Position numbers and translations under genes: made by a program. Of a stretch of 64,000 nt of DNA, positions 34,601 through 46,600 are shown piece by piece. The stretch is from Echinometra lucunter. Lineage: Eukaryota > Echinodermata > Echinoidea > Camarodonta > Echinometridae. Where the stretch lies: contig CM057160.1 in NCBI GenBank assembly GCA_029962745.1, positions 2,075,884 to 2,139,883 on the forward strand, written 5' to 3'. How positions within the stretch are numbered: the stretch's first letter is position 1; each line of letters begins with the position of its first letter. The notes beneath the pieces were generated by a model, which saw only the letters and a list, made by a program, of their open reading frames with translations, was not told where the DNA came from and did not search any database.

Positions 34601-37600
34601 CCCTGACACTGCTTTTATTTTGGGCATCGCTTGGTCGCCGCTAAAGTTTTAGCGCGGAGTTAAAATTTCGGCGGCGCCTGCTGACTTTTCACTCGCCGCC
34701 CAAAATACTCTCGTTGCCCTAGCGGTCACTGCCCGGAGACCGACCTAATCGAGCGGTCGCCGTCAAGCGATTTAGGTTAAAAATCGAAGACGCTAGAAGA
34801 AAAGCCTGCCGAGCGGTGGCCGCCTGTGTATCGCTGGTAGATCGATCTGTCACCGGTTGGCTAGTTAAAAATGGATTGGCGTCCGGGCGGCGCCTATTTT
34901 TACCAACATCCTCTGCAAAGCCATTTGCAAGGCGAAGCTCAGCCTATGGGCTTGTGGATCTCGCTGTCGTGGTCGTTGAGGTGGAATCAACAGCATCTAG
35001 ACCTCGTTGACCTGTCAGATGCAGAGCATAAGCGCTTTTGTTGATAGCCAATTGGTAATTACATAATACCCAGGTTGTTCGTGAGAAATTCCCGGCGAAG
35101 ACCGGTGTGCCGCCGCCGATGCACCTACAGGACACCAGCAGATTCCCCGCCGATCACCGACGGCCGCCTGGCGATTTCTTAAAAATCGGCCGGTGGCAGG
35201 TAGGAGATCGTGCGGTAATCGGCGGGTAATTTCGGTCACTGCCCGGACACCGCACGGAAAAAAAAATCCCCCGATTTTGCCAAGCTTTTACCAAAATCGA
35301 CCGGCGACCGACAGGAAATCGACAGGACATCGCCGGGGCATCACTGGGGTTTTACAGTCCACTCTACTTCTCGAAAAATCGTTGGGCGATGCCTTTATTC
35401 CAGCGGCGCCTAGCAGGCTGCAAGTCGATCACTCACTGCTGACTTTTGTGACCTTAGCCTTAAGTACGCACGACTTTACGCACGACTGGAACATATTCTT
35501 GGGTGCTAGAGGGGCGCTGATCAGATTCTCAATCATTTACATGAAACAGTCATGCGTAAAGTTATTTTGACGTCCTGCATGCACGGCGTATAAACACATT
35601 CGCTGAAGTCCTTGCATGTTTTGTAATCGACACTTGTGTGACATTCACACCAACGAAACCGACTCCAGACCAATCAAAACTATTGCCTTATTTTCCGTGA
35701 CATACCTTTGGTCGGTTTGCAGTCGGTTTCGTTGGTGTGACTGCGACATTACAATGTTGAGCTGCAAGATTTATCCTCGAAGAACTAAACTGATATTTGG
35801 GCAAGTTAAAACTAAAATTCCCTTATGCAATATTGGGCAGATTTTGAACGATTCCAAACAGAAAATCGATTTCACTGTGAGCTTATTTGAACGCTTACGG
35901 GATGTGCATGACTGTTAGTTCTGTAGGCCTACGTGTGTGTGTGTGTGTGTGCGTGTTGTGTGTGTGTGTTTGTTTGTTTGTTTGTTTATTTTTCACCATG
36001 CATAATAAACAATCACATTGACAAGAACAGCGTATTACATCAAAATAGAATACATAGTAGGAACAAAGCATAAACATAAATGTTTGAAGCGCAGAGTCCC
36101 TAGAATAACATAGTAGGTAATAAATTCGTTTCGTAAAACATGGCTTGAAATAAACCATTCATGATTTCGTTTATTCGACAGAAATAAAAACAAATAAAAA
36201 TAAGAAAAAAAAATGTTAATCGTGCCCTATATCGTACTATACCTCCTTACCCTGTCATAAAAAGACAGAAACACTTAGGTGTACCTCAAAAGCTATTATG
36301 ATGAATATTTGGAGAGGAGTAATTCTTTCATATTCCTTTTAAATGATATAATAGTGATACAATTTCGTATATGAGATGGTAATGCATTCCAAATGTCAGG
36401 TCCTGCATATCTAATTGATTTATGTGCTAAAGCAGTTCTTGGTGTAAACAAATGGAAATCAGAAGAATGTCTAGTTAGATAGTTATGAATGTCTCTATTT
36501 AAAGTGAAATCATCACAAAATGATGAAGGCAATTCGCTTTTGTTTAAGCGGTACATGAAGATTGCAATTTGCATGAAATGAATATCAGTAATTTTCAATG
36601 TTTTTAGTCTAGAAAATAAAGGATCAGTATGATCAAAGTATCCAGACCCAGTAGAGAGCGGTACGGCTCTCTTTTGTAGTCTTAAAATAGTATCAGTATT
36701 TGCTTTGCAATTTGCCCACTCTGTGTTACAGTAAGAGATGCGAGAATGAATAACAGAATTGTAAATAATAAGCAAAACACGAAGCGGGAAAAATGACCGC
36801 AGCTTGTACATTACACCAATATACCGAGAAAAACTTCGAGAAAGGTCACGTACGTGCTCATGCCAAGAGAGGCACTCATCGATTAGAATTCCTAATAATT
36901 TAGTGTTTTTTCTTTTGTTGGATGGAAATGCTATCTATCTTTAATAAAATCCTTATTTTTTCTTTCTGAGCACGACTTTTAAACTATATGAAGTTTGTTT
37001 AATCCAAATTTAACGACAGTTTATGCATTTAAACCAATTTGATAATTTGGGCAGTTCAGTATTGTAAGTCTGGACTGGAACAAAAAATATTGGTGTCATC
37101 TGCAAATAATATATATTGCAATGAGGTGGAGACATTAGAAATATCATTAACATAAATCAGAAAAAGAAGCGGACCTAAAATAGAGCCCTGCGGTACACCA
37201 CATGTAATTGATGACATAGATGATTATGCATTATTGAAGGTTGTATATTGACTTCTACAAGAGAGATAACTACGGAACCAATCCAATGGTATGCCACGGA
37301 TCCCATAATGGTAAAGCTTCTTTAAAAGTATACTATGATCAAGGGTATCAAATGCCTTACTTAAATCCATAAAAAACTCCTATGACATGTTCATGATTGG
37401 TTAAGGCAGATGATACCCTATAATATAACTTCACAACAGCATATTCAGTTGAATGAAATTTCCTGAATCCATATTGATCATTATTAAGTAACTTATTGGC
37501 AATCAAAAATGTATATAACCTATCATAAACGAGTCGTTCTAATATTTTTGAAAAACATGAAAGTATAGAAATGGACCGATAATTGGTAAATGAGCTAGCA

Positions 37601-40600
37601 TCACCTTTCTTATAGATGGGTATTACTTTTGAAATCTTCATCATTGAGGGAAAACTACCAGAGGATAATGACAAGTTAAAAATGTAAATGAGAGGTTTAA
37701 TTATACTTCCAATAATATTCTTTAGCAAATGTGTATTCATCTCGTCATGTCCAGTTGAATGACTGAATTCAGTGATGCAACAATCCTCGTGACCTCAATT
37801 GCATTTGTTGAGTTAAAAAATATACTATTTACGGAGGAATTAAATAGAACGTCTTGGAAATTTTGACTACATCCCTTAACTTTAGAGGCCTGTTCGGCAC
37901 CTATGTTTGAAAAGAAATTATTAAAACCATTTGCAATTTCATGTAGATCACTTACAATTCTATCACCGTGTTTAAACTGAGTTGAATGGGAAACATTACC
38001 CCTTTTCAGAATATCGTTTACTATTTTCCACTTTGAAGAAGAGTCATTAGCCTGTTCAAACTGTTTAGTGTAATACATTCTTTTGGATGTACGTATAACA
38101 TGAGATAGTTTATTTCTGTATTGCCTATATTCTAGTTTCTTCAGGTCGGTAGGATTACAAAGGCTTTTTTATAAAGCCTATTTCTATGTTTAATAGATTT
38201 TAAGATTCCTTTAGTAATCCAGGGATGTTTGGGTACATTTTTCCGAGCTTTGATCTGAACTTTTGGTATATTTACATTCAAATAGTTTGTTCCTTTGATA
38301 AGCAACATCGATGTTATTGCTATTTAAAACATCATTCCAGGTTTCTGACATTAAATCTGTTTTAAACTTTTCAATATTTTCTCCTGTGAATTTACGAGCT
38401 TGAATGGCATTCCTTTAAGTGCTTTTTTTATATAACTGGGAAGAAACAAGAAAATAGGCAAGTGATCAGAAACTTTAGAATAAATAAGACCTGATTCAAT
38501 ATCGTAGTCAGAAACATAGGTACATAAGTACAAAAGGTACTAGTATTTTTATCTATTCTTGTTGGTTTAGTAATTATCGAGAACATAGCATGAACATTTA
38601 ATAACGTATTTAAATTATCAGTAATATCATTGTCAGAAAGCAAATCAATATTGAAATCCCCCATAAAATGCATGTTTTTATTTTCTATGTAACCACGTTT
38701 CGCTGACACCTACAACAGAAAATGTGCAATCGAGAGAATCTAACAGCAGTTGTACATTGTCAAAATTCCTAGCAAGACTACGAGCATTCATATGCAAATA
38801 AGTTTGCCATCGATCTTTTTTCTGGAATCTTGTACACTTGTATGTGAAAAAAAGAGAAAATGAACCCTACCTAAAAACGTTTGTCAATGTATTAAATAGT
38901 TATACAAGACAGTGTAGGCAAATAATTCAGAGTCTTCATATTCATTAAATTGTAAAAGGTTGCTTCACCTACATGTATGTTGTTATTACACAACTCGATG
39001 AATAACAGTTTCAATATTTTACTGAGAGCACAAAAAAGTTAAGTCATCAAATAACTTGTAGCATGACAAAACAGGCGAAAGAAGATTTCTCAATATTTGA
39101 AATCAGGAGTTTCAGGATTGGGATCAGGACTATGTTTTCCCAATAACTGCTGAAAAAGAATAATAAGAGCATATAGTACAGTATTTTGCAGCCCCTGAAA
39201 AACAAAGAATCAAGCTCCAGATCGTAGCATCAATCTTCTAGTTAATAGCAGTAAATAGAGAGGTTCTAATGAACAGTTACTTGAAGAAATAATATTTAGA
39301 TTCACACTGGATCGTGACTGTCAAAGTTGGTAACACAACAATTACAGGAAATAAGTTAGGAAGAAAAATCATTACCTTGTTGACGGGTGGTAGTATTAAT
39401 CCCGGTATTAATCCTTGTAATCAATCCACTTAGACGTGCCTTTTTCTTTTGACTGTAAGCATACATCCGTGCCTCTAAAGAAGATTTTCGTAGAAAGCCC
39501 GAGCTTTTTACGCATCTTGTAGGCTTCTTTGGCTAGGAAAGCGCGACGACTTTTCATGGATGTTGGGAGATCCGATCGCACGGTGATCTGTGATTGGGGT
39601 TGGGGCTTGGCGGTATCCGGAGAGGCTGCAGCCCCGGCCCGATTTCCCTGCCCGCCTTCAAATGCAGCCAAAACGGCGTTTCTAATCCTTCATGTAGCAG
39701 AACCGCGCTAAGATTGGGACGGGTCCCCACTGGCTGGTCTGATCACCCGTTCCTCGTCGAGGTAGGCGATGAGCATTGGCGATAGCAATAGTTCTGCGTC
39801 TTCAAGGCCAAGGGAAGCAAATACATCCTTCAGGACCGTATACACATTTTCACCTTCAGCTTGATTTACACCGTAGAAAAGGAGATTAGATTTCCGATTG
39901 TGGATTTCCAAAGAAAGAAGTTTAACTTCCGAAGATTTCACCATCTTTTGTGTTGAATCTTTCACTTCGGGTAACTTCTGATCCTCAATTTCTTTGATTT
40001 TTTCCTGCGTTGAAATTCACACTTACTTCTAGGTCGGTAAACCTTTTATTGATAGCGGCCAAATCAGTAGAGATGCTATCAAGCTTGGAAGAAATGGATG
40101 CTTTAAACTCAGAGATGTTATTATAGAGGTCGGTTAGCGTAATCTCCTGAACCTGAGGAGGGTTGTCGATTGGGTCGTCCGATGAGTCATCAGCACCCCA
40201 GCTGCCGCGAGGGCTGTTGCCTGATCATGAGGAGGTTTCGAAGCATTAGCACGTGTGCGTGTCTTCATCCTGGTCGCCTCAGCCATGCTTCCAGCAAGAG
40301 ATGAAACAAATGGCTTTACTATTTCCACAAAATAAGTTAATTGGTTAATTATGATGAGAAGGATGCTAAATAAGTTCACTCCATAGAAGTAAATGATAAG
40401 ATGTAAGAATGTACTCAAAATCGAAAAAAAATAGTGGGTGAAGTCAGAGAGCTGTCAAACTACACGTGCGTTCGTGCAGGCGCCATGTGCGTGTGTGTGT
40501 GTGTTTGTGTGTGTGTACTAGTATCTATGGGTGTGTATATATAGGTACTTCAGCGGTGATGGTGGTGTGGCTCAGTGGATAAGTCTCCGGACTGAACCAG

Positions 40601-43600
40601 AAGGTCCGTGGTTCGAATCCTTGCCGCTGCACTAATGTCCTTTGGCAAGATATGAATCTACATAGCCACGTCTCTTGGATGGTGACGTTAAAGGTCGGTC
40701 CCAGACGTAAAAATTCATATTTGATTGATACACGTCTGTAAAAACCCAGTTCGCCACCACCACCACCACCGCGCCTATGCTAGAGTTGAACATAGATTTT
40801 ACTGATAGGCGCTGCAACATCGTTCAGCTCTTAATGCTGATAATGGTCCAAATCAAGCACCCTCTTCAACTTCCTTTGATTTGTTACTCATTCTTTTCTT
40901 TTTCCTCTTATAATACAGCGTGATGTTTTGGACGGACTGGGGCACCTCGCCCAAAATCGAAAGAGCCAATTTGGATGGTGGGGATAGATACATCCTAGTC
41001 AACTTCACTGGGAGAGCTAGGTTGAATGGGTTGTACCTTAACTCTGACGGTAAGAAAGACATGGATTAGCATTTTAAAATACCTGTGGCGTGTAACATAA
41101 AACTACAATCAATTTCCGATTGATATCAATAATATCGTAAAGGTGCTTTCACATATGAGGTGACTTTGTGGCGCCACATTGTGTGCACACATTTTTCTTG
41201 TCTTCACATATGAGTGGACTTTGTGTCGCCACATATGCTAATGAACGCTCATTAACGCGTCAACTCTCAAATAAGAGAGCCTTTTTTTCAAAACTTGCGC
41301 AAACAATCTCATGGCAACAATTTTTGGGCTAACTTTTAGGAATATGATTGGTGCGCCTTTATTGCATGCATAGGCCTAATAAACATAAATAACTGTTCAA
41401 ATGATTCGTAATTTAATTCAGACCCTGCTGTTCTTTGTATACATTCTATTTCTTCTTTTGTACAAAATTTTTCATGATATGGTTCCAGATTATCTAAAAG
41501 AGAAATTCGTGTTTAAACATGTGGATTACTGCATGAGGAAGGGTAACCATAGTCACTAAGTAATTTTGCCAAAGCCGAACACAGAAATTGCAGACGTAAA
41601 TTTCTCTATCGTGGATCGTGGTGGTAAATTGTGGAATGACTTACCTCTTTTTATTCGACAACTAAATAGTTTTTTTTTTTGTTTTTTTTTTTTTGCATTT
41701 CACAAGGAAATGCATATCAGAACAAATAATTTATTGTAGTAAATAATACTTTGTTATTTTGGTGAATTGCCACTTGTTCTATAAACATTTTGTCTACTGC
41801 AAGATTGGTCTAGTCCCACATGGTCTAATTCGATTTTGTCTACAACCAGTTCGTCTAATGACCTTTTGGTCTAATTGTCATTTCGCCTATCTACCAGTTT
41901 GTCTAATTCTCATTTTGTCTAATTTTCATTTTGTCTAATGCCTATTTCGTCTGATGTCCACTTGGTCTAACACCACTTAGTCTATTACCTGTTATGAACT
42001 GGTAATTTCATTTTGGAATTAGATGAAACTGCAATTAGACAATGTGGTTATTAGACGAATTGGCAATTAGGCCAAGTGGTCAGTAGACCAAATGAGAATT
42101 AGACCAAGTATGTATTATTATTATGGTCACGTGATTAATCAAATGAAATCTTTGAAATACTTGCGTGTTTATTTTGATTCTAATTCAGAACTGAAGTGGG
42201 ATATACATGTTTAAAATTATGTCTGGGTTAACAGTTAAGGTTGGACGCATTGTTTGATTTCTCCGTCACTTAAGAAAACATATTAAAGAAGAAACTTGAA
42301 CATTATAATATTATATAGCACAATGTTATCCCACCTCACCTAGGTTATACAGATATAATATAGCAATCTTCATATGACAAATATGATAATCAATAAGAGA
42401 CAGACTAGTTACAGGTAGAAGAATTCTCAATATAAAACGACATACTTCAATGCATGAAATACTTTGATGGCAAAATTTCCACATTAAAGTTTTAGATGAC
42501 GTTCAAAATCCTCAAGAGATTGACATTTTTACGCCTCAAGACCTTTCTGTTCATTACGTAGTAATAATTTATGTCGAAACCCAAGAATAAATTATTGAAA
42601 TGCACATTTTTCTTCAGGGGGCTCTGTTATTTAACAGCATACCCTTATATATCTAAATCTTATATCTTTGTTTTCATTGAAACAAACACTTAAGCAACTG
42701 AGATCTTAATAGACCCCTACACCATTTTTGATTTTGTTTTTGTTTAAAAGTCTTTTCCTTTGGATTTAAAAAAACGTAATTTCACTTTCCATCTGGTCCC
42801 CATGAATGACCATATCTGTGCAGCTGAAGATGGGTTATCCCACCTTCTCAGTTTTAACTGTATATTTCTTTTTTATGATTTTTCCTTACTGTTTTGCTAA
42901 TTCCTAAGTTTTCATATTTTTGTACATTTTTTTTTACTTTTGTATAATATGCAAATATATGTATATCATGTTCACATTACTTTTTAAATTTTCTTTGTAT
43001 AATTATGTGATTGTACGTGTGTATTGTTTTTATAATGGAAATTAAAAAAACAAAACAAAAAACTGTATGAAATCTTTTCGCGCATGCGAATATTTTTTTT
43101 AAATCTTTTATTTTTGCAAAAACAAAAAAATATCTTGGTGCTTCTTAAGCAGATCATACATTATATTGTCTCTCCATTGTGTCATATTTTTAATCTGTCA
43201 ATCAGCACCGGTAAATGTCCAGATTCCCTAAAAATTGCAAAGGTAAATCCTGTTTTAAAAAAAGACAATCCACACGAAATAACAAATTATAGGCCTATTT
43301 CTATTCTCCCCAGCATATCCAAAATATTAGAGAAGATTATTTACAAAAGACTTTATAAGTTCCTAGATACTTTTCAGTTTCTAAATTCAAACCAATATGG
43401 ATTCAGGAAAGGGCATTCAACTGATCAGGCTTTAATACAAATATACGATAAAATTACAAATGCAATGACAAATAAAGAACACATAATAGGAGTATTCATG
43501 GACCTAAGCAAAGCATTCGACACTCTTGACCACCAGATTTTACTTAAAAAACTTGAAAATTATGGAATTCGGGGAATCGCACTATCATGGTTTGAGAGTT

Positions 43601-46600
43601 ATTTGTCTGATAGAAAACAATATGTCACTCACAACAATATTTCTTCTAACTTTCAGTCAATAAAATGAGGAGTTCCACAAGGATCGATCCTTGGCCCCTT
43701 ACTTTTCCTTATATATATTAATGATTTGACTACTGTAACGCCTTTATTATCATTTGTATTATTTGCCGATGACACAAACATTTTTTGTTCAAACACTAGC
43801 TTAGAAACTTTAGTAGATACATTTAATCGTGAATTACCTAAACTATCTTTATGGTTTAAATGTAATAGGCTCTCACTTAATATAGACAAAACAAACTTTA
43901 TGTATTTTACGCATACAAGTTCACATATTACTGAGTTTCCATACGACATAAGCATAGATAATATTCCACTCAAAAGGAAAAAAGAAACAAAGTTTTTAGG
44001 TGTCACAATAGATGAACATTTAAATTGGAATGAACATATACGTTGTATAACTACTAACATCTCCAGAAACGTAGGTGTACTTTACAAAATGAAAAACATA
44101 ATTCCTCATACTACACTCGTTCTACTATACAATTCATTAATATTGCCGTATATATCGTACTGCAATATAGTTTGGGCAACGTGTGCAAAAACTAAAATTA
44201 ATATAATATACTTATTACAGAAAAAAGCAATTCGAATTTGTACTAATTCGCAATATTTATCACACACAAATCCATTATTCCATAAACTAAAGACTCTAAC
44301 TATTTTTGACATAAACTCATTTCAAAGCTTACTGCTTATGTTCAAATACGTAAATAACATGCTCCCACCTTCATTTCACAATTTTTATACTATGAACACA
44401 TCTATCCATTCATACCCTACGCGGAACTCTTCTAATTTCCATTTAATCAACCCCAAATTGCTTATTGCGCAGAGATCCATAAGACACCATGGTCCTGATT
44501 TGTGGAACTCTCTACCTGAATCTATAAAAAGATCCACGTCTCTTTACTCATTTAAGGCAAACGTTAAATCTATGTTGATATCAGAATATTTGAAGTAAAA
44601 TTCTGTGTCGATGTGTCATCATTAAAGCATCATCACCATCATCCTCTCCATCGCCTTCATCTTCACCATTTCACCATCATCTTCATCCTTATCATCTCCA
44701 TCTTCATTGTTCAAATTACATTACTGCTGTTTTTCATGAAATGTACTGTTTATCGATTCTGCTGTATTAATGTATTATATTAATCAATGAGTTCTAACCT
44801 GGGGTTGTCATTTTTTCAAGCAATCTGCTTATGATGACAATCCTTCTCCTGCAAATTGTAAATGTTAACTAATTTGGTATGAGATCAGTTTTGTTTGTAA
44901 TGATAATTTTAGTACATTTAGTTATGATTCATGCCAAAAAAAGTTCTCAATATATTATGTTTGTTATGTTATGGAAAATGTATTATATACGAATGATGTA
45001 ATTGCAGAAGTAAACAATAAAATCAAATCAAATCAAATCAAAGTGTAAACGGTACGAAAAAAGAACCCATTAAAAAAAATTGTTTCTTGCCGATGTAACT
45101 GAGGCTAATCAGATAACAAAATTTTGGTCTTATTCTTGATTAATATGGTTATGGAGTATGCCATTCCGCTGTTCTCTTGTTAGAGTGACTGGTGATGTTT
45201 ACTTTTATCTTTTCAAATGTAATTAACAGCAGTAGTAGAAAAATAAAAGTTTAATAGCATAAAACTGCTCAAATACAGTCCCTTACTGCTGTTCAACTTG
45301 CATGAAAAGATACATGAGTGCAGTGGCATAGACAGGTTCTTACACCTGGGGGGGGGGGGGTGGGTTGGATGATTTCCCGTTCACGAGAAATCGAGAATCA
45401 AATTTGTATACAGATACTCACACACGCACATGCACACACACCCTCACACTTGGTCCCCAAATTGCATGGAAGGCGCATGCACAAACACACACACACACCC
45501 ACACACATACACCCGAATGCACAGCACCGGCGTAAATCCACTTTGAGGAATGGGGGGGGGGGGGGAGGATCGACTTTTTTGCCGATTTTTTTTCTGTGGA
45601 ACTCACACTTAAGTATAATCACACGCCCTCCCACCTGCACAGACCCATTACACACATTTTAATTTTTATCTTGCGAGCGAGCGAGCCAAAAATTACCACT
45701 TTTCTGGTTTTCAATCGCATTTTCAAATAGAAATTCTATAATATGATGAGCGAGCGAAGTGAGCGAGCCAAAGATAAGCGCTTTTCTCGTTTTAAATCGC
45801 ATTTTCAAATTCTAACATATGATGGTTGTTTATGACAGAATATTAAAAATTTTGTTAACGATTAATTCAAATATCATTTCTTCCTTAAAAAGTGGGGGAG
45901 GGGGTATTTGTACACGCCATCCCCCTCTCAAAAAAGTGGGGGATATATCCCCCATCCCCAGGGATTTAAACCAATGATGCACAGACATAAATAGAAGATA
46001 TACGCACCGTGACAAACGAATATAGAATATGGATTGTCACACATTATTGCATATTTGGATCACTGTAATTATCTTTTTTAAAATTTTGTTGTTACACCAC
46101 TTCAAAAAACTGTGAAAGCGCCGAAATTGCCCAAAAGTAATGTAAATAACTACATAAATCAGAATAATGATCGATATAGTTATGATAGTAATCGTCATTT
46201 CAGTCACATTAACGATGATGATGATGATTATAACTATTATTGTTGTTCCTATCATTTATAAACATGTTAATTCAGTTTGTTAGCAAACATCCTTCCCAAA
46301 AACCTGGAGGGGGATGATTGTACATGTCATCCCCCCACCTTGTGAGGTGGGGGGTGCATACCCCTCATCCCCCATCCCCCCCCCCCCCCCCCCCCCCCCG
46401 TCTACGCCCCTGCATGAGTGAGATAATCTAGTATTACGGTTTCAGTAAAATAATTCAAATGATCAAACATCAACCGTCACCTTATACCCTCGCTACGGAC
46501 CACCTATACCCCGACGCTCTCGGCTCAAGAGCGTATAGCGGCTCGAACACACTGTTTACGCGTGTTTGAATTTTCGGTGGGGTACCGGTGCGGTACCGCA

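Larger units (their letters stand above)
35991..40290 (-). mobile_element. Non-LTR retrotransposon, minus strand, degenerate (CR1/L2-like group)
   Basis: Read on the minus strand it has the order of an APE-type non-LTR element. ORF1 pieces come first (40,286-39,408), then an apurinic-like endonuclease N-terminus (SETWLH) that jumps to MGDFNIDLL and ends SDHLPIF (38,820-38,430). A linker follows (38,078-37,737), then reverse transcriptase with [30 protein letters not shown] and FADD (37,740-37,060), and a C-terminal region to 36,296. The 3' UTR ends AAAAATAAAC with an (AAAC)n tail. Many frame breaks and an internal endonuclease deletion show it is dead. The CR1/L2-like label rests on motif style only. 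Confidence 0.85.

Noticed and set aside
34816..35570. ORFs in the GC-rich block
   Set aside because: Stop-poor because of base composition; the block has the structure of a foldback element.
36296..36811. 171-codon minus-strand ORF as a host gene
   Set aside because: Its motifs are those of the C-terminal region of a non-LTR retrotransposon, in line with the RT and endonuclease remnants beside it.
39408..39965. Minus-strand ORFs as host RNA-binding protein exons
   Set aside because: Order and motifs match a retrotransposon ORF1 followed by its ORF2 on the same strand.
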